Positions 1 to 7,865 of a DNA stretch of 64,000 nucleotides are shown here, piece after piece. Numbering within the stretch: position 1 is the first letter of the stretch; every line of letters begins with the position of its first letter. The position numbers and the translations under genes are program-made. Source of the DNA: Sphingomonas sp. Root720 (GTDB taxonomy: Bacteria; Pseudomonadota; Alphaproteobacteria; Sphingomonadales; Sphingomonadaceae); the NCBI RefSeq assembly GCF_001428605.1, contig NZ_LMID01000015.1, positions 207,591-271,590 on the forward strand, given 5' to 3'. Under the pieces are notes generated by a model that saw only the letters and a list, made by a program, of their open reading frames with translations, had not been told where the DNA came from and searched no databases.

Positions 1-1
1 G

Positions 2-664
2 ACACCGCCTATCTTTATCAAGCCGGCGGGGGATCCAGAAAGCATTGTAAACTACATGTGGGAGCGGGGCTTCGTCCCGATCGGCTCTTCGGCCTTTTCC
101 GGGCCGATGGGAAAACGGGAGGTCGCCCTGAAATTTGGGAAGGAGATAGGCGCCTCTCACATTGTCTACTTGGCGCAGTATGAGCAGACCAAGACAGGTA
201 TGAAACCTGTGATCCTGCCGAACATGTCCGCAACGACGGCGAGCGCCTCGGGGGTGGTTTCGGGCCGTGGCGGCCTGGTTTCCAGTATCCTGAGCGGGTC
301 CGCCAGTACCTTCGGCTTTAGCTCGACTCTCACGCCTTGGAGCGTCGACCTTTACGAACAGACCTTATTATTTTTCGCACCGGTTAAGCCCGGCGGTACC
401 GGCATGATGCTCGAACCCTTACCGGAGGAGCTTCGGCGTAAGCTCGGCACAAACCGTGCGCAGGCCGTTCGGGCACTTCGCATCGGGTATCCTGCCTACG
501 AGGCGGATATCATGGTCGGAGATATCATCGTTGAGGTTGATAGCCAGCCGGCCAGCGTCGACCGATTGATCGCCGCTCAGGGTCGAATTGGCGAGCACAA
601 ATATAAAATTAGGCGTGGCGACGACGTCATCGAGAAGTCACTCACGATCACGCAGCCGAGATAA
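2..664 (+). CDS. Hypothetical protein with C-terminal PDZ-like region (5' truncated)
   Basis: The frame is open from base 2 with no stop, so the true start lies before the window; about 220 residues are visible, ending at TAA 662-664. The last ~75 residues (RIGYPAYEADIMVGDIIVEVD followed by a basic beta-strand region) look like a PDZ domain of the kind that sits at the end of periplasmic or membrane-linked proteins. The middle is rich in Ser/Gly (SGRGGLVSSILSGSAS). I do not recognise a family for the rest. Codon use is visibly less GC-rich than in the genes that follow, for example 'accttattatttttc' near 361, which may mean recent acquisition. The first ATG inside the window (56) is unlikely to be the start, because in-frame coding sequence continues before it. 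Confidence 0.7.
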   Translation, partial: TPPIFIKPAGDPESIVNYMWERGFVPIGSSAFSGPMGKREVALKFGKEIGASHIVYLAQYEQTKTGMKPVILPNMSATTASASGVVSGRGGLVSSILSGSASTFGFSSTLTPWSVDLYEQTLLFFAPVKPGGTGMMLEPLPEELRRKLGTNRAQAVRALRIGYPAYEADIMVGDIIVEVDSQPASVDRLIAAQGRIGEHKYKIRRGDDVIEKSLTITQPR

Positions 665-756
665 TATTGGCATGAGGGTGCCGCAAACCCGCACACGCCC
701 CAAGAGCCGAAGCCCATCGGAGGAACCGGTCGGTAACGATGAAAAATAAACGTTGA

Positions 757-842
757 TGGTGGAAGGGGCTGGATTCGAACCAGCGTACGCTTGCACGGGC
801 AGATTTACAGTCTGCTGCCTTTAACCACTCGGCCACCCTTCC
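757..842 (-). tRNA. tRNA-Tyr (GTA)
   Basis: The reverse complement starts GGAAGGGTGGCCGAGTGG and folds as a class II (long variable arm) tRNA. The anticodon arm is CAGACTGTAAATCTG with anticodon GTA, the T-loop is GGTTCGAATCC, and the 3' CCA is encoded. At 86 nt including CCA the length fits tRNA-Tyr. Confidence 0.97.
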
Positions 843-967
843 AGAGGCGCCTGAAGCGAGGCGGCTCAATGGCCAATCGGGGCCGGCCTGTCAACGCCCG
901 GTGGCGGGAAAAATGACGAACGCCGCGACGCTTGCGCGAAACCACCCGCCATCGCTAAGGCGGGCAT

Positions 968-1711
968 ATGCGCAAAGGCCATCGTCCGTCCCAACCCGCC
1001 CAGGGCCGCCCCCGCTTCTGGGGGCGCCATGCCGTGCTCTCGGCCCTCGCCAACCCCGACCGCACCGTCAAGCGGCTGTGGGGCACGCGCGAGGCGGTCG
1101 CGGCGCTGGACCTGCCGCCCGTCATCCCGGTCACCTACGCCGATGCCGCCGACCTCGGCCGGCTGGTGCCGCACGACGCGCCGCACCAGGGACTGGTGAT
1201 CGAGGTCGATCCCTTGCCCGACATCTGGCTGGGCGACCTGCTGGAGGCGGCACAGGGCGGCCGCGGCCCGCTCATCGTCCTCGACCAGGTCACCGATCCG
1301 CACAATGTCGGCGCGGTGCTGCGGTCGGCCGCCGCCTTCGACGCGGTCGGCATCGTCACCCAGGACCGACATTCGCCGCCCGAATCGGGCGCGCTCGCCC
1401 GGTCGGCGTCGGGGGCGCTGGAGCTGGTGCCATGGGTCCGGGTGGTCAATCTCGCCCGCGCGCTCGAGGAGATCGCCGAGGCCGGCTTCTGGCGGATCGG
1501 CCTGAGCGGCCACGCCAAGGGTACGCTGGCGCAGGTGATGGGGGATGCGCGAATCGCGATCGTGCTCGGCGCCGAGGGCGAGGGCATGCGCCAGAACACC
1601 GAGACGCATTGCGACGAACTGGCGAAGCTGCCGATCAGCCCCAGGGTCGAGAGCCTGAACATCTCGAACGCCGCGGCGATCGCGCTCTACGCGATAGCGA
1701 CGCGCGGGTAA
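968..1711 (+). CDS. rlmB: 23S rRNA 2'-O-methyltransferase, TrmH/SpoU family (RlmB-type)
   Basis: This 247-residue protein has the SpoU architecture: an N-terminal L30e-like substrate-binding region starting FWGRHAVLSAL, then a SPOUT methyltransferase domain. The three SPOUT motifs are visible: motif 1 DPHNVGAVLRSA, motif 2 IVLGAEGEGM and motif 3 SLNISNAAAIALY. The family methylates a ribose 2'-OH with SAM; RlmB modifies G2251 of 23S rRNA in the cytoplasm. The start is the ATG at 968. It stands alone downstream of tRNA-Tyr, on the opposite strand. Assignment to RlmB rather than another SpoU enzyme rests on overall resemblance. Confidence 0.9.
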   Translation: MRKGHRPSQPAQGRPRFWGRHAVLSALANPDRTVKRLWGTREAVAALDLPPVIPVTYADAADLGRLVPHDAPHQGLVIEVDPLPDIWLGDLLEAAQGGRGPLIVLDQVTDPHNVGAVLRSAAAFDAVGIVTQDRHSPPESGALARSASGALELVPWVRVVNLARALEEIAEAGFWRIGLSGHAKGTLAQVMGDARIAIVLGAEGEGMRQNTETHCDELAKLPISPRVESLNISNAAAIALYAIATRG

Positions 1712-1751
1712 TTTTGTTTTTGCCTCAGGTGCCGGCGGTCACATCCGTGAC

Positions 1752-1926
1752 CTTGGCTATCCTCGCATAAGCTCGGGCGGCCGTTCGGCCTTGCGGGACA
1801 TAAATGTCCCGACGCAGAGCTTATCGTCGGAGCCCGTCAGGGCTCCGCAAGCGCGAACGCGCGCCCGAGCTTATGCGAGGATAGCCAAGCAGGGCGGATG
1901 CCCTGCGCCCGGCGCTTGAGGGCTGA
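1752..1926. repeat. Structured intergenic repeat, copy A, with 28-bp inverted repeat
   Basis: Two perfect 28-bp inverted arms (1752-1779 and 1862-1889) enclose further hairpins: 1794-1811 (cgggacat-aa-atgtcccg) and 1829-1846 (ggagccc-gtca-gggctcc). A third, 1889-1906 (gcagggc-ggat-gccctgc), follows the right arm. The segment 1829-1926 recurs as copy B at 11312-11406, with conserved core and compensatory changes in two hairpins. It lies between convergent genes (rlmB on +, ferredoxin on -). I know no name for this element. Confidence 0.8.
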
Positions 1927-1947
1927 ACAACAAAAGCAAGAATCAGG

Positions 1948-1971
1948 AGGATCGGGCGGTCGCCCGATCCT
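1948..1971. terminator. Hairpin between convergent genes, probable ferredoxin terminator
   Basis: The sequence aggatcgggcg-gt-cgcccgatcct is a nearly perfect 24-bp palindrome six bases beyond the ferredoxin stop codon. On the minus strand it is followed by a loose T-rich stretch (cttgcttttgttg). It may terminate the ferredoxin transcript; there is no tight U-run. Confidence 0.55.
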
Positions 1972-1976
1972 ACAGC

Positions 1977-2294
1977 TCAATCTTCCGGCGCGATCGTGAC
2001 GGTCAGGCCATCGAGATCGTCGGTCATCGTCAGCTGGCACGACAGGCGCGACCGCTCGTCGCGGTGGTCGCTGCTGTCGAGCAGGTCGTTCTCGTCGTCG
2101 CTCATCTCGGGGAGCACGCCGGTGAAGGCGGGATCGACGAAGACATGGCAGGTCGCGCAGGAACAGCACCCGCCGCAAAGCGCCAGCAATTCGTCGATTC
2201 CGGCATCGCGGATGACTTCCATCACCGACAGGCCGGCCTCGGCATCGAGGACCGATTCCTCACCCTCGCGCGTGACGACAACCAACTTGGGCAT
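1977..2294 (-). CDS. 2Fe-2S ferredoxin (adrenodoxin type)
   Basis: This 105-residue electron carrier contains the cluster-binding motif [10 protein letters not shown], with a fourth Cys in LSCQL about 35 residues later, as in adrenodoxin-type and cytochrome P450-associated ferredoxins. Acidic residues around [10 protein letters not shown] match the partner-binding helix of the family. I chose ATG 2294 (MPKLVVV) over the in-frame GTG at 2300 because gggggag lies five bases before it. No P450 or reductase is adjacent, so the electron-transfer partner is unknown. Confidence 0.9.
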   Translation of the reverse strand: MPKLVVVTREGEESVLDAEAGLSVMEVIRDAGIDELLALCGGCCSCATCHVFVDPAFTGVLPEMSDDENDLLDSSDHRDERSRLSCQLTMTDDLDGLTVTIAPED

Positions 2295-2375
2295 TAGCAC
2301 TCCCCCGATTTGCAGGATCCGGATTTTGCGCGCCTATGTAGCGCGGAACCGGCGAAATCAAGAGCAGGAACCGAA

Positions 2376-3029
2376 ATGAGCCTTTCCGCCGACCAGTTGC
2401 GCCGCAGCCTCGATGCCCTCGCGGATGTCGAACCGGCTTTCCGGCACATGATCGGATCGATCGGCTATCCCGAGCCGCGCATCCGCGCGCGCGGCTATCA
2501 GACCCTGCTGCGGACGATCGTCGGACAGCAGGTGAGCGTCGCCGCCGCCAATGCGATCTGGGCGAGGATGGAGGCGATGGTCGGCGCCGGGCTGATGCCC
2601 GAGGCGGTCGCCGCCGCGCCCGACGAGCTGCTGCGCGCCGCCGGCCTGTCGCGCCAGAAGGCGGCCTATGCCAAGAGCCTGGCCGACCATGTCGCGAGCG
2701 GGACGATCGATTTCGACCGGCTGCCGCCCGACGACGAGGAGGCGATCGCGCAGATGACCGCGATCAAGGGCATCGGCCGGTGGTCGGCCGAGATCTACCT
2801 GCTGTTCGCCGAGGGGCGGGGCGACATCTGGCCGGCCGGCGACCTCGCCGTGCAGATCGAGGTCGGCCGGCTGCTCGGCCTGCCCGAACGCCCCAGCGAG
2901 CGCGAGACGCGACGGCTGGCGCAGCGCTGGAGCCCGCACCGCGGCGCCGCGGCGGTCTTCACCTGGCACAGCTATTCGGCGCGGGCCGCGAGCGCGAAGG
3001 CGGGCAAAGCCGACAAGATGCCGCTCTGA
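2376..3029 (+). CDS. DNA-3-methyladenine glycosylase II-like (HhH-GPD)
   Basis: This base-excision repair glycosylase has the helix-hairpin-helix signature KGIGRWSAEIYLL followed by DIWPAGDLAVQ, where the Asp in AGDLAVQ is the expected catalytic residue. At 217 residues it corresponds to the AlkA catalytic core without the N-terminal TBP-like domain of E. coli AlkA. The start ATG 2376 (MSLSADQ) has 'aggaa' six bases upstream; an in-frame TTG at 2310 is less likely. Its stop codon lies inside the palindrome 3026-3053 shared with the end of pheT. Confidence 0.9.
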   Translation: MSLSADQLRRSLDALADVEPAFRHMIGSIGYPEPRIRARGYQTLLRTIVGQQVSVAAANAIWARMEAMVGAGLMPEAVAAAPDELLRAAGLSRQKAAYAKSLADHVASGTIDFDRLPPDDEEAIAQMTAIKGIGRWSAEIYLLFAEGRGDIWPAGDLAVQIEVGRLLGLPERPSERETRRLAQRWSPHRGAAAVFTWHSYSARAASAKAGKADKMPL

Positions 3030-3053
3030 CGCCCTCCCCGGGGAGGGCGTCAG
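3026..3053. terminator. Perfect 28-bp palindrome containing both stop codons of convergent genes
   Basis: The two 14-bp halves (ctgacgccctcccc and its complement) form a perfect palindrome. The glycosylase TGA (3027-3029) and the pheT TGA (complement of 3050-3052) sit symmetrically in its arms. It can form the same stable GC hairpin in both transcripts, so it is a plausible bidirectional terminator or 3' end stabiliser, although no U-run follows. Confidence 0.7.
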
Positions 3054-5428
3054 CCCCGCAAGCGCGCGCCCAGCTTCGCGGCGGCGGCGACGATCTTTTC
3101 GGAGATCGCGTGGAGGTCGGCGTCGGTGAAGCTCTTCTCGGCGGGCTGGAGCACCACCTCGATCGCGACCGACTTCTCGCCCTCGCCGACGCCCTGCCCC
3201 TGGAACAGGTCGAACAGGCGGGCGTCGGTGATCGCCGCCTTGTCGGCGCCGCGCACCGCGCGGAGCAGTTCGTCGACCGCGCGGTCGGCGGCGACGAGGA
3301 AGGCGAAGTCGCGGCGCACCGCCTGGAGCGGCGGCGGCGCATAGGCCTCGCGCATATGGTCCGCCGAGGCCCGCTTCACGGGGATCGCATCGAGGAAGAT
3401 CTCGGCCGCGACGACGACGCCCTCGATGTCGAAGGCTCGCCCCACCGAGGGGTGCAGTTCGCCGAACTCGGCAAGCACCGTCTTGGGGCCAAGCCGCAAA
3501 GAGCCCGAGCGGCCGGGATGGTAGACCCCGCTCGACGCCGTGTCGAACAGCTGCAGCCGATCGACCGGCGCGCCGACCGCGCCGAGCATCGCTACCGCCT
3601 CGGCCTTGGCGTCGAAGGCGTCGAACGCCTGCGCCTTGCCGCTGCGCCAGTCGCGCGGGGTGCGGTCGCCGGCAAGCAGCAGACCGAGGGTCAGCCCCTC
3701 GCCGTCCGCAAGATAGCGGCGGCCGACCTCGAACAGCCGGATGCTGCCGGCCCCGCGATCGGCGTTGCGGCGCGCGGCCGCGATCAGCCCGGGCAGCAGC
3801 GAGGGCCGCATGATCTTCAGCTCCTCGCTGATCGGATTGGCGAGCGTCCAGGCGCCCCCGCCGAACGGGGCGGCCTCGGCCTCGCTGATGAAGCTCCAGG
3901 TCACCGCTTCGTTGAGGCCGCGCGCGGCGGCGGTGCGGCGGGCGCGGCGCTCGACCTTCTGCGCCTGGGTCGCGGTCGGACGGGCGACGCCCTCGCCGCG
4001 CGGCAGCGGGGTCGACGGGATATTGTCGATGCCGATGATGCGGACCACCTCCTCGACCAGGTCGGCCGGGCCGTCGACGTCGCGGCGCCAGCTCGGCACC
4101 GAGACGTTCCACACCGCGTCGATGCCGAAGCCCAGCGCCGAGAGGATCGAACGCTGGCGCTCGGGCTCGACGACGAGGCCGGCGACCTTCTCGGTCAGGG
4201 TCGGATCGTAGCGCAGCGCCTTGGTGCCCGACGGCGGGGTGCCCGCCTCGACGACCTGGGTCGGCGTGCCGCCGCACAGGTCGATCACCAGCCGGGTCGC
4301 GATGGCGAGGCCCTGCCCCAGGAACTGCGGATCGACGCCGCGCTCGAAACGGCTGCGCGCGTCGGACGCGAGGCCTAGCTTCTGGCCGGTGCGGGCGATC
4401 GCCTCGGGGGCGAAATAGGCGCACTCGATCAGCACGTCGGTGGTCGCGGCGGTGACGCCGGTCTTCTCGCCGCCCATGATCCCGCCGATGTCGTCGGGCC
4501 CGTTGGCGTCGGCGATCACCGTCATCGTCTCGTCGAGCGTGTAGCTTTTGCCGTTGAGCGCCAGCACCTGCTCGCCCGCCGCCGCCTTGCGCGCGACCAG
4601 CGGGCCGGCGAGCCTGGCGAGATCATAGACGTGCAGCGGGCGGCCATGGTCGAGCATCACATAGTTGGTGATGTCGACCAGCGCCGAGATCGGTCGCTGG
4701 CCGACCGCGATCAGCCGCTTGGCCAGCCATTCGGGGCTGTCGCCGTTGACGACGCCTTTCACCGCCCGGGCGAAGAAGGCGGGACAGCCCTCGGGATCGT
4801 CGGTGCGGATCTCGATCGGGCATTCGCCCTGCCCGGCGATGCTCGGCAGGTTGAGCGGCTTGAGCGTGCCGAGGCCCGCCGCCGCCAAGTCGCGGGCGAT
4901 GCCGCGCACGCCCATGCAATCTTGCCGGTTCGGGGTGATCGCGACGTCGATGACGGGATCGGACAGCCCGGCCCATTCGACATAGGCCGCGCCGACCGGG
5001 GCATCCGCCGGCAGCTCGATGATGCCTTCATGCGCGTCGCTGAGCTGCAGCTCGCGCATCGAGCACATCATGCCGCGCGATTCGACGCCGCGGATCGCCG
5101 CGACCTTCAGGGTGACGTCGATGCCCGGGACATAGTCGCCCGGCCGCCCGAGCACGCCGACAAGGCCCGCGCGGGCGTTGGGGGCGCCGCAGACGATCTG
5201 CAGCGGCTCGCCGCCATCGCCGGCGTCGACCGACAGCACCTGCAGCTTGTCGGCCTGCGGATGGGGGGCAGCGGTCAGCACGCGCGCGATGCGGAAGGCG
5301 CCCAGCTTTTCGGCCGGATCCTCGACGCCCTCGACCTCGAGGCCGACCTTGGTCAGCCCTTCGAGCAGCGCGGTCAGGCTTACCTCGGTCTCGAGATGCT
5401 CCTTGAGCCAGCTCAGCGTGAACTTCAT
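3050..5428 (-). CDS. pheT: Phenylalanine--tRNA ligase beta subunit
   Basis: This is the 792-residue PheT with the usual domain order: N-terminal [12 protein letters not shown], tRNA-binding OB-fold (residues ~40-150), B3/B4 editing region, B5, a class II synthetase-like core ([15 protein letters not shown]), and the C-terminal ferredoxin-fold anticodon-binding domain ([17 protein letters not shown]). With PheS it forms the cytoplasmic alpha2beta2 enzyme that charges tRNA-Phe. Its ATG overlaps the pheS stop codon by four bases (ATGA), so the two are translationally coupled. ggaggag lies upstream of ATG 5428, which decides this start over a longer frame. Confidence 0.97.
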   Translation of the reverse strand: MKFTLSWLKEHLETEVSLTALLEGLTKVGLEVEGVEDPAEKLGAFRIARVLTAAPHPQADKLQVLSVDAGDGGEPLQIVCGAPNARAGLVGVLGRPGDYVPGIDVTLKVAAIRGVESRGMMCSMRELQLSDAHEGIIELPADAPVGAAYVEWAGLSDPVIDVAITPNRQDCMGVRGIARDLAAAGLGTLKPLNLPSIAGQGECPIEIRTDDPEGCPAFFARAVKGVVNGDSPEWLAKRLIAVGQRPISALVDITNYVMLDHGRPLHVYDLARLAGPLVARKAAAGEQVLALNGKSYTLDETMTVIADANGPDDIGGIMGGEKTGVTAATTDVLIECAYFAPEAIARTGQKLGLASDARSRFERGVDPQFLGQGLAIATRLVIDLCGGTPTQVVEAGTPPSGTKALRYDPTLTEKVAGLVVEPERQRSILSALGFGIDAVWNVSVPSWRRDVDGPADLVEEVVRIIGIDNIPSTPLPRGEGVARPTATQAQKVERRARRTAAARGLNEAVTWSFISEAEAAPFGGGAWTLANPISEELKIMRPSLLPGLIAAARRNADRGAGSIRLFEVGRRYLADGEGLTLGLLLAGDRTPRDWRSGKAQAFDAFDAKAEAVAMLGAVGAPVDRLQLFDTASSGVYHPGRSGSLRLGPKTVLAEFGELHPSVGRAFDIEGVVVAAEIFLDAIPVKRASADHMREAYAPPPLQAVRRDFAFLVAADRAVDELLRAVRGADKAAITDARLFDLFQGQGVGEGEKSVAIEVVLQPAEKSFTDADLHAISEKIVAAAAKLGARLRG

Positions 5429-6507
5429 GCGCCGACTCCTCCCGACAGCGTGGGCACGTCGAGCGCGGCGAAGCCATAATGTTTCAGCCAGCGAAGATCG
5501 CCGTCGAAGAACGCGCGCAGGTCGTCCATCCCATATTTGAGCATGGCGAGCCGATCGATGCCGCAACCGAAGGCGAAGCCCTGCCATTCGTCGGGATCGA
5601 GGCCGCAATTGGCGATCACCCGCGAATGCACCATCCCCGAGCCGAGGATCTCCATCCAGCCGCCATTGGCCGCCGTCGGGTCACCGCCGATCACGCGGCG
5701 GCCCTTCTCCCAGGTGAAGCCGACGTCGACCTCGGCCGAGGGCTCGGTGAAGGGGAAGAAGCTGGGCCGCAGGCGCAGCACGATGTCGTCGCGCTCGAAG
5801 AAGGCCTTCACGAAGGTCTCCAGCGTCCACTTCAGATGGCCCATATGGATGCCGCGATCGATCACCAGCCCCTCGACCTGGTGGAACATCGGCGTGTGGG
5901 TCGCATCCGAATCCGACCGGTAGGTCCGCCCCGGCGCGATGATCCGGATCGGCGGCTTCTCGGTCATCATCGTGCGAATCTGCACCGGCGAGGTGTGGGT
6001 GCGCAGCAGCATCTTCCTTCCGTCCTCGGCGTCGGGGAAGTAGAAGGTGTCGTGCATCGCCCGCGCCGGGTGGGTTTCCGGAATGTTGAGCGCGGTGAAA
6101 TTGTGCCAGTCGTCCTCGATCTCGGGGCCGGTCGCGACCGCAAAGCCCAGATCGGCGAAGATCTCGGCCAGTTCGTCCATCACCTGCGCGACCGGATGGA
6201 CCGATCCCTGCATGCCGACGGAGACGGGCAGGCTCATGTCGAGCTTCTCCGTCGCCAGCCGCGCCTCGAGCGCGGCGCCTTCGAGGGTCGCCTTGCGATC
6301 GGCGATCGCCTGGGTAACCGCCTCGCGCAGCGCATGGATCTTCGGCCCTTCGGCCTGGCGCTGCTCGGGGGTCATCCCGCCGAGCGTCTTGAGCAACGCG
6401 GTGATCGTCCCCGACTTGCCCAGCATCCGCACGCGAATCGCCTCCAGTTCGGCGAGCGTTGCCGCCGATGCGATCTCCGAAAGCGCGTCCTGATTCTCTA
6501 TCGTCAC
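5425..6507 (-). CDS. pheS: Phenylalanine--tRNA ligase alpha subunit
   Basis: This 360-residue catalytic subunit has an N-terminal coiled-coil ([18 protein letters not shown]) that contacts tRNA, then the class II core. The motif 2 region is [26 protein letters not shown] and motif 3 is [13 protein letters not shown]. The best start is GTG 6507 (VTIENQD), preceded by 'ggggtt'. The frame stays open further upstream, but that part is translation of the intergenic repeat at 6522-6551 and is not protein-like. It forms an operon with pheT. Confidence 0.95.
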   Translation of the reverse strand: MTIENQDALSEIASAATLAELEAIRVRMLGKSGTITALLKTLGGMTPEQRQAEGPKIHALREAVTQAIADRKATLEGAALEARLATEKLDMSLPVSVGMQGSVHPVAQVMDELAEIFADLGFAVATGPEIEDDWHNFTALNIPETHPARAMHDTFYFPDAEDGRKMLLRTHTSPVQIRTMMTEKPPIRIIAPGRTYRSDSDATHTPMFHQVEGLVIDRGIHMGHLKWTLETFVKAFFERDDIVLRLRPSFFPFTEPSAEVDVGFTWEKGRRVIGGDPTAANGGWMEILGSGMVHSRVIANCGLDPDEWQGFAFGCGIDRLAMLKYGMDDLRAFFDGDLRWLKHYGFAALDVPTLSGGVGA

Positions 6508-6521
6508 TGCAACCCCACATT

Positions 6522-6614
6522 CGTCATTCCCGCGAAGGCGGGAATCCATGGACGGCGAAGCGTCCGATATTCCACATCCCTATCCGTGGATTCCCGCTTT
6601 CGCGGGAATGACGG
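6522..6614. repeat. REPIN-like inverted repeat doublet (left of GIY-YIG gene)
   Basis: A forward unit (6522-6551, cgtcattcccgcgaaggcgg and on) and the same unit in reverse (6584-6614) are separated by about 32 bp. Each unit has its own small hairpin (attcccgc-gaag-gcgggaat), and the pair can fold into one long hairpin. The same arrangement recurs at 6946-7039. Confidence 0.85.
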
Positions 6615-6621
6615 CAGATGT

Positions 6622-6951
6622 TCATATGCCCGCCGGAAAGCCGAACAACGTCACGGCGAGATCGTCCCAGCCGGGATTTCCCACCTCGATCAGCTCGATT
6701 TTCCAGGCTCTGTTCCACTTCTTAAGCTGCTTCTCCCGGGCGATCGCGGCCGCCATGTCGTCGAAGCTCTCGAAATGAACGAGGCGCGAAACCCCGTAGC
6801 GGCTGGTGAAGCCCTTGATCAAGCTTTCCCGGTGCTGATGGATCCGGCCAGGCAGATCGGAAGTCACTCCGACGTAAAGCGTACCGTGCCTGCCACTGGC
6901 GAGGATGTAGACCGCCGGCTGTTCTCCATCGCTCGCCTTCTCCCACGTCAT
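6622..6951 (-). CDS. Small GIY-YIG nuclease-fold protein
   Basis: This ~109-residue protein has the single GIY-YIG domain of the UPF0213/YhbQ-like group. The two strands read AVYILAS and TLYVGVTS (VYI...YVG in place of GIY...YIG). They are followed by the catalytic Arg helix GRIHQHR and the metal-binding Glu helix AIAREKQLKKW. The start ATG 6951 falls inside the flanking repeat unit (6946-6976); longer frames only translate repeat DNA and the rplT region. Function of this group is uncertain (possible endonuclease). The gene is bracketed by matching repeat doublets, which suggests the gene and repeats may be linked. Confidence 0.88.
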   Translation of the reverse strand: MTWEKASDGEQPAVYILASGRHGTLYVGVTSDLPGRIHQHRESLIKGFTSRYGVSRLVHFESFDDMAAAIAREKQLKKWNRAWKIELIEVGNPGWDDLAVTLFGFPAGI

Positions 6952-7039
6952 TCCCGCGAAAGCGGGAATCCACGGCCACGAAGGACAAGAGGCTCCTGCG
7001 GGCCGCCATCCATGGATTCCCGCTTTCGCGGGAATGACG
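6946..7039. repeat. REPIN-like inverted repeat doublet (right of GIY-YIG gene)
   Basis: Forward unit 6946-6976 and reverse unit 7010-7039 have a ~33-bp spacer. This is the same design and nearly the same sequence as 6522-6614 (gcgaaag here, gcgaagg in the first unit there). The forward unit contains the GIY-YIG start codon. Confidence 0.85.
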
Positions 7040-7045
7040 TTCAGC

Positions 7046-7084
7046 ACAAACAAAAAGGGCGCGGTGACCTGGCCACCGCGCCCT
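7046..7084 (-). terminator. Intrinsic terminator of rpmI-rplT
   Basis: On the minus strand a 10-bp GC stem (gggcgcggtg/caccgcgccc, loop 7) is followed directly by TTTTTGTTTG. It starts about 20 bases beyond the rplT stop codon. Confidence 0.85.
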
Positions 7085-7105
7085 CCCTGTTTCTTGTCCG
7101 AAGGC

Positions 7106-7483
7106 TTACGCCGCGATGCGGGCGCCTTCGGGAAGGGCGGCCTTGGCCTGGGCGATGATGCCCTTGAAAGCCTCGCCCTCGTGCATCGCCAGGTCGGCCA
7201 GGACCTTCCGGTCCAGTTCGACGCCCGCAAGCTTCAGCCCGTGCATGAACACGCCATAGGTCAGGCCTTCGACGCGGACAGCGGCGTTGATGCGCTGGAT
7301 CCAGAGCGCGCGGAACGAGCGCTTCTTAACCTTGCGGTCGCGATAGGCGTACTGGCCGGCCTTCTCGACGGCCTGACGCGCGATGCGGATGGTGTTCTTG
7401 CGGCGGCCATAATAACCCTTCGCCGCACCAAGAATACGCTTGTGCTTGGCGTTGGTGGTCGTACCGCGCTTGACGCGTGCCAT
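7106..7483 (-). CDS. rplT: 50S ribosomal protein L20
   Basis: This 125-residue basic protein begins [19 protein letters not shown] and continues [15 protein letters not shown], which is diagnostic for L20; the length is slightly above the usual 118 because of the tail [12 protein letters not shown]. It binds 23S rRNA early in 50S assembly. It lies 14 bp after rpmI in an rpmI-rplT operon; the infC gene that often precedes them is not in this window. Confidence 0.99.
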   Translation of the reverse strand: MARVKRGTTTNAKHKRILGAAKGYYGRRKNTIRIARQAVEKAGQYAYRDRKVKKRSFRALWIQRINAAVRVEGLTYGVFMHGLKLAGVELDRKVLADLAMHEGEAFKGIIAQAKAALPEGARIAA

Positions 7484-7497
7484 TTAGCGGTCCTCCC

Positions 7498-7701
7498 TCA
7501 GTTCAGGCCGTACGGGGCCCACAGCTTCACGCGGGCCGTATCGGCGTCAGCGAGAACCGTGGTGCCGCGATTGGTGCGGATATATTTGGCATTGTGGCTG
7601 ATCAGCCGGTGACGCTTGCCGGCGACGCCGTGCTTCACCTTGCCGGTGGCCGTGAGCTTGAAGCGCTTTTTGACGCCGCTCTTGGTCTTGAGCTTGGGCA
7701 T
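7498..7701 (-). CDS. rpmI: 50S ribosomal protein L35
   Basis: This 67-residue protein begins [20 protein letters not shown] and contains [16 protein letters not shown], typical of L35. 'aggaga' stands upstream of the ATG at 7701. First gene of the rpmI-rplT operon. Confidence 0.99.
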   Translation of the reverse strand: MPKLKTKSGVKKRFKLTATGKVKHGVAGKRHRLISHNAKYIRTNRGTTVLADADTARVKLWAPYGLN

Positions 7702-7865
7702 TTTCGTCTCCTGATATGCGACGTTTGCAGACAGCCACGGCAGCCCATACAGCCGGACCGTCCATCAAATCGCGGAAGCGCGGGCCTATAAGCGGCGGCG
7801 GACCGGATTGCAACCCGTCCGACCGAATCGGAACCACCACCATGGGATAGGGGTTTCCCCAGGTC

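Noticed and set aside
6522-7039. CRISPR array
   Set aside because: Only four repeat units in alternating orientation, with a gene between them. They are palindromic interspersed repeats, not direct repeats with unique spacers.
7702-7865. infC upstream of rpmI
   Set aside because: The gap upstream of rpmI holds only the divergent leader of the AsmA-like gene. No IF-3 sequence is present.
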